From the NCBI RefSeq assembly GCF_001921215.1, contig NZ_MSIF01000013.1, forward strand, positions 124,001 through 188,000: a stretch of DNA of 64,000 bases, given 5' to 3'. Position 1 is the first letter of the stretch, and every line of letters starts with the position of its first letter. The notes below the pieces were generated by a model that was given only the letters and a program-made list of their open reading frames with translations, had not been told where the DNA came from and searched no databases. Made by a program: the position numbers and the translations under genes. Shown here piece after piece: positions 28,380 through 37,132 of the stretch. Source of the stretch: Actinophytocola xinjiangensis. Lineage in GTDB: Bacteria > Actinomycetota > Actinomycetes > Mycobacteriales > Pseudonocardiaceae.

Positions 28380-28673
28380 ATGTCGCACCCGCTCGGCCCC
28401 CTCGCCCACAACCTGACCGCCTACGCCATCTACGCGACTGCCCAGTCGGAGATGCGCCGGGCGTACTCGCTGCTCGACGCCGGCCAGTACTCGGCGGCCG
28501 CCGTCGAGATCGACTCCGCGGCGCGGGCCGCGGAGGTGCTCGTCAGCGTGTCCGAGCCGGTGGACCTCACGCGTGCCGAGCACTGGCGCCGGGTCGTCGT
28601 CGCACGGCGCCGCTTCGCCGAACGGGTCCGCGCGGCCGACGGTGAGCAGCCGGCCTACGCGGTGGCGGCATGA
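28380..28673 (+). CDS. Hypothetical small helical protein
   Basis: This 97-residue protein starts at ATG 28380, five bases after GGAGG. It is predicted to be largely helical (HNLTAYAIYATAQSEMRRAY, SAAAVEIDSAARAAEVLV), with the spacing of a tetratricopeptide-like helical pair. I do not recognise the family. The frame is open upstream to 28260 but the strong ribosome site favours this start. It converges with the aminotransferase gene. Confidence 0.6.
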   Translation: MSHPLGPLAHNLTAYAIYATAQSEMRRAYSLLDAGQYSAAAVEIDSAARAAEVLVSVSEPVDLTRAEHWRRVVVARRRFAERVRAADGEQPAYAVAA

Positions 28674-28689
28674 GGCGCCGAAGACCGTT

Positions 28690-28706
28690 CTGAGGGGACG
28701 CCTCAG
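28690..28706. terminator. Short hairpin between convergent genes
   Basis: CTGAGG (28690-28695) and CCTCAG (28701-28706) form a 6-bp stem with a 5-base loop. It overlaps the stop codon of the aminotransferase and follows the small hypothetical gene by 16 bases. It is possibly a weak two-way terminator. Confidence 0.35.
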
Positions 28707-29755
28707 CGTTCGAACGTGCGGGCGGCGGCGAGGAACGCGTCGTTCTCCTCCGGCTGTGCGACGGTCACCCTGGCCCCTTCGCCGACGAACGCGCGGACGA
28801 CGATCTTCTGCCCGAGCAGGTGCTCGTTGAACGCGGCGGTTCGCTCACCCAGTGGCAGCCAGACGAAGTTCGCCTGTGTCTCGGGCACCTCGTAGCCCAT
28901 CGCCAGCAGCTCGGCGCGCACCCGCTGACGTTCGACGGCGATCAGCTCGCAGCGGGCCAGCAACTCGTCTGCGGCGTCCATCGCGGCGATCGCCGCGGCC
29001 TGCGCAACGCGGCTGACCGAGAACGGGATACCGACCTTGCGTACCGCCCCCGCCACCTCGGGGGAGGCCACCGCGTAGCCGACCCGTAGCCCCGCCAGGC
29101 CGTAGGCCTTGGACAGGGTCCGCACGACGGCGAGGTTGTCCCGGTTCGCGGTGAGCGTGAGTCCGTCGGGCAGGTCGGGGTCGGTGACGAACTCGCGGTA
29201 GGCCTCGTCCAGCACGACCAGCACGTGGTCGGGCACGGCGTCGAGGAACCTGGTGAGCTCCTCGGTGTGCAGCGCGGAGCCGGTGGGGTTGTTGGGGTTG
29301 GCGACGAACATGACGCGGGTGTTGTCGTTGACCGCGGCGAGCATCGCGTCGAGGTCGTGGCGGTAGTCGCTGGTCAGCGGTACCCGCACGCCCCGCGCGC
29401 CGGCGATGTGGGTGACGATCGGGTACGCCTCGAACGACCGCCAGGCGAACACGACCTCCTGGCCCTCGGTGCACATGGCCTGGATCAGCTGCTGGCACAG
29501 GCTGACCGACCCGCACCCGATCGCGATCCGCTCCTCGGGCACGCCGAGGTAGGCGCTCGTCCGGGCCATGAGGTCGTCGTTGGCCATCTGCGGGTAGCGG
29601 TTGACCTCGGTGGCGGCGTCCGCGATCGCGGCGAGCACGGAGGGCGGTGCTGGGGTCGAGACTTCGTTGCTCGACAGGATGACCGCGCCGGGGATCTTGC
29701 GTCCCGGGACGTAGTCCGGGAGGTTGGCGAGGTCAGCTCGGACGGTGAGGGCCAT
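28703..29755 (-). CDS. Aromatic / histidinol-phosphate aminotransferase (HisC2/Pat type)
   Basis: This 350-residue class I/II PLP aminotransferase moves an amino group between aromatic amino acids or histidinol phosphate and 2-oxo acids. The PLP lysine is K216 in RTLSKAYGLAGLRVGYA. Other family features are SSNEVSTPAPPSVL, VNRYPQMANDDL, NPNNPTGSAL and DEAYREF. It resembles Pat/HisC2 of actinobacteria, a stand-alone copy separate from the his operon. No his genes are nearby, so phenylalanine/tyrosine synthesis is more likely. ATG 29755 starts it, and it is divergent from the hydrolase gene. Confidence 0.9.
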   Translation of the reverse strand: MALTVRADLANLPDYVPGRKIPGAVILSSNEVSTPAPPSVLAAIADAATEVNRYPQMANDDLMARTSAYLGVPEERIAIGCGSVSLCQQLIQAMCTEGQEVVFAWRSFEAYPIVTHIAGARGVRVPLTSDYRHDLDAMLAAVNDNTRVMFVANPNNPTGSALHTEELTRFLDAVPDHVLVVLDEAYREFVTDPDLPDGLTLTANRDNLAVVRTLSKAYGLAGLRVGYAVASPEVAGAVRKVGIPFSVSRVAQAAAIAAMDAADELLARCELIAVERQRVRAELLAMGYEVPETQANFVWLPLGERTAAFNEHLLGQKIVVRAFVGEGARVTVAQPEENDAFLAAARTFER

Positions 29756-29798
29756 GCCCGCATCATGTCATTCGGCGGTGGTGGATGGTGACGTGCAC

Positions 29799-30548
29799 AT
29801 GAGTGACCCGATCGTGTTGTTGCACGCCTTTCCCCTTGACTCCCGCCTGTGGGACGGCCTACGGCCCGTGCTGGGATCGCGACTGGTCACGCCGGATCTC
29901 CCCGGCTTCGGCTCGGCGGCGCCGGTGTCCGAGCCGTCACTGGACGCGGCTGCCTCAGCCGTTCTGGCGACCCTCGACGAGCAAGGGGTGTCACGGGCGG
30001 TGTTCGGCGGCTGTTCGATGGGCGGCTACGTCACGCTGGCCGTGCTGCGCGCGGCACCCGAGCGCGTCAGCGGCCTGGTCCTGATCAACACCAAGGCCTC
30101 CGCCGACACCGGCCCGGCCCGCGACCACCGTCACGCGATGGCCGCCCGGGCCGAGAGCGAGGGCATCGGCTGGCTCGCCGACACCATGCTGGCCGGCCTG
30201 CTCGGCGCGACCACCCTGGCGCGGCGCCCGCACGTCGAGCAGGAGCTGCGGGCGTTGATCGCCGGGCAGTCACCGGCGGCGGTGGCCTGGGCCCAGCGCG
30301 CGATGGCCGCCCGTCCCGACTCGGTGGGTCTGCTGGCCGCCTCGGGTCTGCCCGCCCTGGTCGTGCGCGGCGAGGAGGACACGATGATCCCGGCCGAGGA
30401 GGCGGACGCGATGGCCGGCGCGCTGCCCGGTGCCGAGCGGGTGGACCTTCCCGGCCTCGGTCACCTCGCCCCGCTGGAGGATCCGGCGGCCGTCGCCGCG
30501 ACCGTGTCCCGATGGCTCGACAAGCACGGTAGGTTTACCCGCGAGTAG
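29799..30548 (+). CDS. Alpha/beta hydrolase
   Basis: This 249-residue hydrolase has HAFPLDSRLWDGL (oxyanion region), the nucleophile Ser in GGCSMGGYV, the acid in GEEDTMIP and the histidine in GLGHLAPLEDP. That is the full catalytic triad of small esterase/lactonase-type enzymes. The substrate is unknown. ATG 29799 (MSDPIVLLHAFPL) fits the fold; earlier codons add a segment overlapping the divergent aminotransferase. The universal stress protein gene follows 26 bases later, so the genes may be co-transcribed. Confidence 0.85.
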   Translation: MSDPIVLLHAFPLDSRLWDGLRPVLGSRLVTPDLPGFGSAAPVSEPSLDAAASAVLATLDEQGVSRAVFGGCSMGGYVTLAVLRAAPERVSGLVLINTKASADTGPARDHRHAMAARAESEGIGWLADTMLAGLLGATTLARRPHVEQELRALIAGQSPAAVAWAQRAMAARPDSVGLLAASGLPALVVRGEEDTMIPAEEADAMAGALPGAERVDLPGLGHLAPLEDPAAVAATVSRWLDKHGRFTRE

Positions 30549-30574
30549 GTAACGGCCCCTCTCCGGGAGGACAG

Positions 30575-31027
30575 ATGGCGGCATACCAGACCGTGGTCGT
30601 CGGCACGGACGGCTCGGACTCCTCGTACCTCGCGGTGGACCGCGCGGCCCGCATCGCCGTGGACAGCGGCGCGACGCTGGTGATCGTGTGCGCGTACCAC
30701 CCCGCCCGGCCGCAGGACGTGGCCCGCGCCCAGGACGAACTCGGCGACGACGTCGCCTACAAGGTCGTCGGCTCGACCCCCGCCGAGGACTCGGTGCGCG
30801 CCGCCGCCGAGCGGGCCCGCGCGGCCGGCGCCACCAACGTCGACACCGTCGTCGTCGACGGCGAACCGGTGTCCACGTTGGCCACCGTGGTCCGGGACCG
30901 CGACGCGGACCTGCTGGTCGTCGGCAACCGAGGGCTGAACACGCTCGCCGGCCGGCTGCTCGGCTCGGTGCCCTCCGAGGTCGCGCGCAAGTCCGACGTC
31001 GACGTGCTCATCGTGCACACCACGTGA
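30575..31027 (+). CDS. Universal stress protein (UspA family)
   Basis: This 150-residue single-domain UspA protein has the ATP-binding pattern GNRGLNTLAGRLLGSVPSEV (G-2x-G-9x-GS) near the C-terminus and the acidic start VVVGTDGSDSSYLAVDRA. Such proteins bind ATP and respond to starvation or dormancy. GGAGG is close upstream (CCGGGAGGACAGATG). Its TGA overlaps the GTG of the cyclase gene, so the two are translationally coupled. This suggests a joint role in an energy or stress signal with cAMP. Confidence 0.93.
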   Translation: MAAYQTVVVGTDGSDSSYLAVDRAARIAVDSGATLVIVCAYHPARPQDVARAQDELGDDVAYKVVGSTPAEDSVRAAAERARAAGATNVDTVVVDGEPVSTLATVVRDRDADLLVVGNRGLNTLAGRLLGSVPSEVARKSDVDVLIVHTT

Positions 31028-32133
31028 CCGAGCCCGACCTCGAGGCGACCCAGCAGCACCTCGAACGCATCCTGCTCGGCGGCCCGCGTCGGTACACCCG
31101 CGCCGAGGTCGCGGACCGTACCGGCGTGCCACCCGATCGTGCGACGGCGATGTGGCGGGCCCTGGGTTTCGCCACCGTCAGCGACGACGCGGAGGTGTTC
31201 ACCGACGGTGACGTCGAGGCGCTGCGGATCGTCACCGAGCTGATCCAGGCCGGTCTGGTCGAGCCCGGTGTCGCGCTCGCCAGTACCCGCATGATCGGCC
31301 AGCACCTGTCGCGGCTGGCCGAGTCACAGGTCCTGCAGCTGCGTGACCTGGTGTCGGCCAACCCGGAACTGGCCGGGGAACGCCAGCTGGCGCAGCTCGT
31401 GGAGCAGATGACACCCCGGCTCGAGCAGCTGCTGAACTACGTGTGGCGCCGGCATCTTGCCGCGTACTCGGTCCGCATGCTCGTCACCCAGGAGGAGGAC
31501 CTTGAGGAGCGGCGCCAGGTCGTCGGGTTCGCCGACATGGTCGGTTTCACCAGCCTGACCCGCCGCTCCACCGAGACCGAGCTGGAGGCGGTGGTCGACG
31601 AGTTCGAGGCCATCGCCGCCGAGGTCGTCGCCGACAACCACGGTCGCATCGTCAAGATGCTCGGCGACGAGGTCCTGTTCGTCGCCGAGTCCCCGGCCGA
31701 CGGCGCCGAGATCGCACTGACCCTGCTGGAACGGGCCGAGGCGACCGCCGGGGTTCCGTCGCTGCGGGCCGGGCTGGCGTTGGGCCGGGTGCTGAACCGC
31801 TACGGCGACGTCTTCGGCTCGGTGGTGAACATCGCCGCGAGGCTGACCTCGATCGCCCGCCCCGGCACGGTCCTGATCGACCGCGAACTGGCCGAGTCCC
31901 TGGCCGACGAGCCGGTGTTCGCGGTGCGTCACCGCCGGCCCACGTCGGTGCGCGGCTACGCCCGCCTCCGGTCAGCGAACCTGCGCCGCGCCGGCGACGA
32001 GCCACCGACCGTCGCCGAGTCGGCCCAGCGCATCGCCGCCGAGTTCCTCGGCATGCTCGGCGAGGAGGACCCACACATCCCCCTGCACCCCGACGACGAC
32101 CCGCCGCCCAGACCACGCCGTCGACGCCGCTGA
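31024..32133 (+). CDS. Class III adenylate cyclase with Rv1264-like regulatory domain
   Basis: This 369-residue soluble cyclase makes cAMP from ATP. The N-terminal ~200 residues are helical (RYTRAEVADRTGVPPDRATA, LVEPGVALASTRMIGQHLSR) and resemble the autoinhibitory pH-sensing domain of Rv1264. The catalytic domain has the first metal Asp in FADMVGFTSL, the Lys and second Asp in RIVKMLGDEVLF, and the transition-state pair in VNIAARLTSI. The C-terminus is an Arg/Pro tail. GTG 31024 overlaps the usp stop (GTGA). The frame is open upstream through usp, but that is not coding. Confidence 0.93.
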   Translation: MTEPDLEATQQHLERILLGGPRRYTRAEVADRTGVPPDRATAMWRALGFATVSDDAEVFTDGDVEALRIVTELIQAGLVEPGVALASTRMIGQHLSRLAESQVLQLRDLVSANPELAGERQLAQLVEQMTPRLEQLLNYVWRRHLAAYSVRMLVTQEEDLEERRQVVGFADMVGFTSLTRRSTETELEAVVDEFEAIAAEVVADNHGRIVKMLGDEVLFVAESPADGAEIALTLLERAEATAGVPSLRAGLALGRVLNRYGDVFGSVVNIAARLTSIARPGTVLIDRELAESLADEPVFAVRHRRPTSVRGYARLRSANLRRAGDEPPTVAESAQRIAAEFLGMLGEEDPHIPLHPDDDPPPRPRRRRR

Positions 32134-32151
32134 CATGGTTGGCTCGACCCC

Positions 32152-32595
32152 ATGACCGACGCGGCGACCATGCTCGACATCGCGGTGGACGAGGCACGTC
32201 AGGGCCTCGCCGAGGGCGGCATTCCCATCGGCGCCGCCCTCTTCGGCCCGGACGGCACCGTCCTCGGCCGGGGCCACAACCGCCGGGTCCAGGACGACGA
32301 CCCGTCAACCCACGCCGAAACCGCGGCCTTCCGCAACGCCGGCCGCCGCCGCCACTACCGCGACACGACGATGGTCACGACCCTGTCCCCGTGCTGGTAC
32401 TGCAGCGGGCTGGTCCGCCAGTTCGCCATCGGCCACGTGATCATCGGCGAATCCACCACCTTCCACGGCGGCCACGACTGGCTCACAGCCCACGGCGTCC
32501 AGATCACCATTCTCGACGACCAACGCTGCATCGCCCTCATGCGCGACTTCATCGCCACTCGTCCTGACCTGTGGTTCGAGGACATCGGCGAGTAG
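32152..32595 (+). CDS. Cytosine deaminase-like nucleoside deaminase (yeast Fcy1 type)
   Basis: This 147-residue zinc deaminase has the metal and catalytic motifs THAETAAF (His and proton-shuttle Glu) and SPCWYCSGLV (two zinc cysteines). The C-terminal LWFEDIGE resembles yeast cytosine deaminase, so deamination of cytosine or a related pyrimidine is likely rather than tRNA editing. It begins at ATG 32152, 18 bases after the cyclase, and is probably the third gene of the usp-cyclase operon. Confidence 0.88.
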   Translation: MTDAATMLDIAVDEARQGLAEGGIPIGAALFGPDGTVLGRGHNRRVQDDDPSTHAETAAFRNAGRRRHYRDTTMVTTLSPCWYCSGLVRQFAIGHVIIGESTTFHGGHDWLTAHGVQITILDDQRCIALMRDFIATRPDLWFEDIGE

Positions 32596-33427
32596 CCCGC
32601 CGGCGTGGAACGGGCCTGAGCCCAGGACGACCCGGTCCGGAAGTCAAGCCCGAAGCGGCGATACCAAGGACAAATGTCGGACCGGCCGGACTTCCCCGGC
32701 AAGCCCTGAAAGGGTCACCCTCAGACCCGCGAATCGACCACGGCTGTCAGCCGTTGCGGATTCCCACGTTTTTCCTCCCATATGCCTGACTGTCGTGATC
32801 ACGGCAGCCGAAGATCCACTCGATCACGGACCAAACGGGAGAAACCTCGATGCTCCAGGAGATACCCGCCCGACGGATGCGAATGCAAATCCCGCGCCCG
32901 ACTTCGCTCACTCATCGCCAGGGGGACCCCTCTTTCAAGGATAGCGATCGACACCGACAAAACCGGTGCGCCGGAGGTGGCCCTGCCGGCTCGGGCTGGT
33001 CCGCAATCGTTGCGCCAGGAGTGACTCTGCGGATCGGTTGGTAGCCGGCGCGTTGGGAACGGTTCCGCTGTCCTGGGCTTGTGGGGAGCGGCCGGGCTGG
33101 TGTGCCGAGAGTGGCTTTGCCGTCGATTGGCACAGTGGTGTGTTGAGATCGGCGGCTGTCCTGGGTTGGCAACTGGTGCGTTGGGCGCGGCTCTCTGTGC
33201 CGGGCTGGCAAACCGGTACGCCAGGAACGTACTACTGCTGCCGCCCGGGCTGATCCGCGTGATTGTCGCGAACCCGCCGAGCCGGTGGACATTCCAGCGC
33301 TGTTGTCGCCCCGGCCCGGCGCCAATCCGGAGCCGGGCCCAGGTGGTGAAAGCCGCGAAGGTGCGGCTTCAGGTTCGCGACGGTGGCGCCGCCGCGTTAC
33401 CCGCGGATCCACCCTCGGACGACCTGG
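32596..33427. other. 0.83-kb intergenic region with repeat element E
   Basis: The region lies between two convergent genes and contains no credible gene. It holds repeat element E (32875-32969, minus orientation). The part right of it (33000-33270) is G/T-rich on the plus strand, with loosely repeated phrases such as CTGTCCTGGG and GCGTTGGG. The part left of it (32596-32874) is noncoding; a 38-codon frame starting inside the element has no support. Confidence 0.75.
32875..32969 (-). repeat. Dispersed intergenic element E (type II)
   Basis: On the minus strand this ~95-base element is nearly collinear with 54044-54138. The two share 27 identical bases (32917-32943 here), running TATCCTTGAAAG, AGGGGTCCCC, CTGGC, plus GTCGGTGTCG upstream and GCGGGATTTGC downstream. 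The plan (TAnnCT box, GAAA, G-run then C-run) matches the type I copies at 37.3, 40.4 and 41.3 kb. Confidence 0.85.
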
Positions 33428-34492
33428 TCAGGGCTGCTTGGCGATCCGCCTCGTCTTGGCGTGTGCGACGTCCTCCGGGATGCGGTCGAATCCCGACTCC
33501 CACGGCTCCTTGGCCGGTCCAGGTCCCGGGCGCGGCCCGGGCGTGGGCTTGTCGGCCTGTTCCTCGGGGAGTGGTTCGAACGCCGGGGCCGCCAACTCCA
33601 GGCTCTCGTGGGCGTCGGTGACCAGGTCGCGGGCGGTTTTGAGCTGGTGGGAGACCTTGGCGCGCAGCTGACGCAGCGCGTTGACGCGCTGCGCGGCGTG
33701 GGCGATGCGCCGGTTGGCCTCCTCGGTCGCCTCGCGGACGCGTCGGTGGGCCTCGTCGGTGGCTTCCTGGAGGCGGGCGGTGGCTTCGGTCCTGGCCTCG
33801 TGGCGGCGGCGGTTCGCCTCCTCCGTGGCTTCGCGGACGCGGCGTTCGGCCTCGGACTTGCTGGTGGCCTCCTGGGTCGCGAGGGCGCGCATCGACTCGG
33901 TGCGGCGCGAGGCCATCGCGATCTCGAAGTCCTCCTCGACGGCGGTGCGGCGTTGCTCGGCCTCGGTGTCGAGCCGGGTGCGTTCCGCCTCGGCGGCGGA
34001 CTTCAGCTCGGCGGCCTCGGCGCGGGCCTTCTCCAGGACGCTCTTGTGCTCGGCCTCCATCGCCTGGCGGCGTTCCTCGAGCTCGGCCAACCGCTTGTCG
34101 TACTGCTTGCGCCGCTGGTCGGCGTCGGCCTCGGCCTTGGCCTTGATGTGTTCGGCCTCGACATCGGCCTTCGCCTTGGTCTCGTCGCGTTCTTCCTGGG
34201 CGAGGCGCAGCATGCGCTGCAGCCGCTCGCTCAGGCCGGCCATCGTCGTCGGCGGCAGCGACAGGCGCTCGACCTGACCGCGCAGGTCGTCGATGGTCGA
34301 GCGGGCCACCTCGAGCTGCGCGGTGAGCTCGGCCGCCTGCCCTGCGGCCGCGTTGCGGTCGGCGGCCAGCAGCTTCAGTTGTCCGTCCAGCTGTTCGAGG
34401 TGCTCCTCCACCTGTGCGCGGCTGTAGCCCCGCTTGGTGATGTCGAAGCCGGCTCCCAGCGGTACGAGATCGCGCTCCTCACCTAACGCCAT
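33428..34492 (-). CDS. DivIVA-like coiled-coil protein
   Basis: This is a 354-residue, almost wholly helical protein. The N-terminus (FDITKRGYSRAQVEEHLEQL) resembles the DivIVA/Wag31 membrane-curvature motif. Residues ~40-300 form long coiled coil rich in Ala/Glu/Arg with repeated phrases such as RRVREATEEANRR and EARTEATARLQEATDEAHRR. The tail is Pro-rich (PTPGPRPGPGPAKEP). It is probably a polar-growth or cytoskeletal scaffold; the exact role is unknown. TAGCGT at 34499-34504 lies six bases before the ATG, suggesting leaderless expression. It lies downstream of ccr on the same strand. Confidence 0.8.
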   Translation of the reverse strand: MALGEERDLVPLGAGFDITKRGYSRAQVEEHLEQLDGQLKLLAADRNAAAGQAAELTAQLEVARSTIDDLRGQVERLSLPPTTMAGLSERLQRMLRLAQEERDETKAKADVEAEHIKAKAEADADQRRKQYDKRLAELEERRQAMEAEHKSVLEKARAEAAELKSAAEAERTRLDTEAEQRRTAVEEDFEIAMASRRTESMRALATQEATSKSEAERRVREATEEANRRRHEARTEATARLQEATDEAHRRVREATEEANRRIAHAAQRVNALRQLRAKVSHQLKTARDLVTDAHESLELAAPAFEPLPEEQADKPTPGPRPGPGPAKEPWESGFDRIPEDVAHAKTRRIAKQP

Positions 34493-34548
34493 GCGCCCAC
34501 GCTACCTTGCGCCGCTCGTCCACGTCGGGTGACAGGCGCGTTCGTGGG

Positions 34549-35880
34549 TCAGACACCACGAAAGCGGTTGATCTGGGGCAGGTACCGCTCACGCATCTGG
34601 TGGTCGGTGACCCCGAGACCCTCCTCCGGCGCCAGGCACAGCACGCCGACCTTTCCCTGGTGTGCGTTGCGATGCACGTCGTAGGCGGCCTGTCCGGTCT
34701 GCTCCAACGGGTACACACTGGACAGTGTCGGGTGAATCCGTCCGCGCGCGATCAGGCGGTTGGCCTCCCACGCCTCGCGGTAGTTCGCGAAATGTGAGCC
34801 GACAATGCGCTTCAGATTCATCCACAGGTACCGGTTGTCATACTGATGGGTGAACCCGCTCGTTGACGCGCAGGTGACGATCGTGCCGCCGCGCCGGGCG
34901 ACGAACACGCTGGCGCCGAAGGTCTCCCGCCCGGGGTGTTCGAACACGATGTCCGGATCGTCCCCGCCGGTCAGTTCGCGGATCCGCGCGCCGAGGCGTT
35001 TCCACTCCTGCGGGTCCTGGGTGTGCTCGTCACTCCAGAACCGGTAGTCCTCGGCGTTGCGGTCGATGATCAGCTCGGCGCCCATCCGCCGGCAGATCTC
35101 GGCCTTGCGTTCGCTGGAGACCACGCACACCGGTGTCGCACCGCCGTTGAGCGCGAACTGGGTGGCGTAGGAGCCGAGGCCGCCGGAGGCGCCCCAGATG
35201 AGCACGGTGTCGCCCTGTTTCATGTCGGCGCCGTTGGTCGAGACCAGCTGCCGGTAGGCCGTCGAGTTGACCAGGCCGGGGCTGGCGGCCTCCTCCCAGG
35301 TCAGGTGGGCCGGCTTGGGCATCAGCTGGTTGGACTTCACCAGCGCCAGCTCGGCCAGGCCGCCGAAGTTCGTCTCGAAACCCCAGATCCGCTGCTCGGG
35401 GTCGAGCATGGTGTCGTTGTGCCCGTCGGGGTGTTCCAGCTCCACGTTCAGGCAGTGCGCGACGACCTGGTCGCCGGGTTTCCAGGCGTTCACGCCGGGG
35501 CCGGTGCGCAGCACGACGCCGGCGAGGTCGGAGCCGACGACGTGGTAGGGCTGGTCGTGCCGCTTGGCCAGCGGCGATGTCCTGCCGTAGCGGCGCAGGA
35601 AGCCGAAGGTGTCCATGGGCTCGAAGATCGAGGTCCACACGGTGTTGTAGTTGATGGCGCTGGCCATGACCGCGACGAGCGCCTCGCCGGCGGCCAGCTC
35701 GGGCGTGGGGACCTCGTCGACGTGCAGGGACCTTCGGGGGTCCTTGTCGGCGGTCGGCAGGTCGGTGAACATGTCGACCTCGTCGGCGTGGACGGTCACG
35801 CCCCGGTAGGTCGTGGGGACCGGAAGTGAACCGAGCGCCGCGAGGTCGCCAGCGATGATGGCGTCGATGATCTTCCGCAT
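34549..35880 (-). CDS. ccr: Crotonyl-CoA carboxylase/reductase
   Basis: This enzyme reductively carboxylates crotonyl-CoA to ethylmalonyl-CoA with NADPH and CO2. The 443-residue protein has the MDR nucleotide motif WGASGGLGSYATQF and the full CO2 pocket. Asn79 (INYNTVW), Phe168-Glu169 (WGFETNFGG) and His363 (GSHFANYREAW) match N81, F170, E171 and H365 of the Kitasatospora enzyme with a constant offset of two. ATG 35880 is chosen: TAGCGT ends eight bases upstream inside the shared promoter motif. The product is the substrate of the mutase at 16962 and can also feed polyketide synthesis. Confidence 0.96.
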   Translation of the reverse strand: MRKIIDAIIAGDLAALGSLPVPTTYRGVTVHADEVDMFTDLPTADKDPRRSLHVDEVPTPELAAGEALVAVMASAINYNTVWTSIFEPMDTFGFLRRYGRTSPLAKRHDQPYHVVGSDLAGVVLRTGPGVNAWKPGDQVVAHCLNVELEHPDGHNDTMLDPEQRIWGFETNFGGLAELALVKSNQLMPKPAHLTWEEAASPGLVNSTAYRQLVSTNGADMKQGDTVLIWGASGGLGSYATQFALNGGATPVCVVSSERKAEICRRMGAELIIDRNAEDYRFWSDEHTQDPQEWKRLGARIRELTGGDDPDIVFEHPGRETFGASVFVARRGGTIVTCASTSGFTHQYDNRYLWMNLKRIVGSHFANYREAWEANRLIARGRIHPTLSSVYPLEQTGQAAYDVHRNAHQGKVGVLCLAPEEGLGVTDHQMRERYLPQINRFRGV

Positions 35881-35888
35881 GCCCACCG

Positions 35889-35906
35889 ACGCTACCGGCC
35901 AGTAAC
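35889..35906 (-). promoter_or_regulatory. Promoter motif before ccr
   Basis: On the minus strand this reads GTTACTGGCCGGTAGCGT. It differs from the ecm motif in only a few bases and ends in TAGCGT, eight bases before the ATG, which would give a leaderless transcript. An operator overlapping the -10 box is inferred. Confidence 0.65.
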
Positions 35907-36019
35907 GGTACAGAAGAAGCAAGGTGAGCGGCGTGTCACAGCGTTTGACCGGCCGGCCAACCAAGCGCATGATGGAGACGAGGCTTTCTCAACGGCTCCT
36001 GAACACGGAGGTGGTCTCG

Positions 36020-36406
36020 ATGACGAATGAATCAGCAACGGTCCGGCCGTGGACCCGGCCCTACGACTGGGCTGAAGTGGTACTGGGCGTCGTGGCGGTG
36101 CTGTCGTTCCTGTGGATGGACACCAACAACGCCGCGATGTGGACGATGATCATCCTGGGTGCGCTGGTCGCCCTGGATGGCCTCGCGTCGCTCGCCGCGC
36201 CCGGCCAGGTCTACGGCGAGGGGATCCAGATCGTGCTCGGCGTGCTCATGTTCATCTCCCCCTGGGTGATGGGCTACACCGAGTTCACCGGGATCTCCTG
36301 GTCCTCGTGGATCATCGGCGCGCTGACGGTGATCGCCGGCGCGGCCGCGCTCCCGGCCGCCCAGGCCGCGCAGCGGGCGAGCGGCCGAATGGCCGGCCAG
36401 CACTGA
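36020..36406 (+). CDS. SPW repeat membrane protein
   Basis: This 128-residue integral membrane protein has two copies of the SPW repeat: one around SFLWMDTNNAAMWTMIILGA and one around SPWVMGYTEFTGISWSSWII. Four hydrophobic segments are visible. The family is widespread in actinobacteria with no known function. ATG 36020 has GGAGGTGG eight bases upstream. It is divergent from ccr across a 139-base gap and is followed by the TetR gene after 114 bases. Confidence 0.85.
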   Translation: MTNESATVRPWTRPYDWAEVVLGVVAVLSFLWMDTNNAAMWTMIILGALVALDGLASLAAPGQVYGEGIQIVLGVLMFISPWVMGYTEFTGISWSSWIIGALTVIAGAAALPAAQAAQRASGRMAGQH

Positions 36407-36479
36407 CCGAGCACTGAGGGCTGACCGCCCCTTCGATCGATCCAACGACAGAACGTGGTCCGCGACGTGCCCCCAACGG

Positions 36480-36489
36480 GTTACGTTGT
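36480..36489 (+). promoter_or_regulatory. Decamer GTTACGTTGT before tetR
   Basis: GTTACGTTGT includes TACGTT (36482-36487), a plausible -10 box 33 bases before the TetR start. The identical decamer occurs on the minus strand at 38122-38131 in the epimerase promoter. It may be a binding site of this TetR protein. Confidence 0.5.
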
Positions 36490-36520
36490 GGGCCGCGTGC
36501 TGTCGAGAAGGGGACACGAC

Positions 36521-37132
36521 ATGCGTCTGACCAAGAGGAAGAGCGCCGACCCGTCGGCCCGTGAACGGATCCTGGCCGCCGCGGAGGAACTGTTCGCCGA
36601 ATCAGGCTTCGACGCCACCCCGACGTCCCGGATCGCCGAGCGCGCCGGGGTGCCCAAGGGGCTGGTGCACTACTACTTCCGGCGCAAGGAGGACCTGCTG
36701 ACGGCGCTGGTCCAGAGCCTGCCGGACGAGCACGTCGAGCCGTCGGGGGTGGTGGTGCCGGGCGACGTCGCCGCCAGCCTGCGCCGGCTGGTCGCCGAGT
36801 TGGACGCGCGGCTGCGGGCGTCGTACCTGCTGTCCCACCTGCTGTGGCGGGAGGCCGACACCCACACCGCCGTTCGTGACGCCCTGCAACAGCGGTTCAC
36901 CCACATGGTTGACCAGGTCCGGGCGGTGATCCTTGCCGCGTCGACCGGCACCCTCCCGCTGGCGATGGTCGACACCGCCGCCGGGCTGCTCGCGCTCGCC
37001 GTGAGCTACCGGCACTCCGTGGCCCGCCACGGTGTGGCCGACGGCGTCGCCAGCGCCGAGTCGATCGACCGCGAGGTGGACTTCATCGCCGGCGCGTTGA
37101 CCGGCGTGGCGGCCCCAGCCGGTCCGGTCTGA
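36521..37132 (+). CDS. TetR-family transcriptional regulator
   Basis: This 203-residue repressor-type protein has an N-terminal helix-turn-helix (RERILAAAEELFAESGFDAT, SRIAERAGVPKGLVHYYFRR) and a helical ligand-binding domain. The ligand is unknown. Its position among ccr, epimerase and thiolase suggests an acyl-CoA effector. ATG 36521 follows GAAGGGGAC closely; upstream frame extension lacks a ribosome site. Its promoter shares GTTACGTTGT with the epimerase promoter, which supports autoregulation together with control of mce. Confidence 0.88.
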   Translation: MRLTKRKSADPSARERILAAAEELFAESGFDATPTSRIAERAGVPKGLVHYYFRRKEDLLTALVQSLPDEHVEPSGVVVPGDVAASLRRLVAELDARLRASYLLSHLLWREADTHTAVRDALQQRFTHMVDQVRAVILAASTGTLPLAMVDTAAGLLALAVSYRHSVARHGVADGVASAESIDREVDFIAGALTGVAAPAGPV

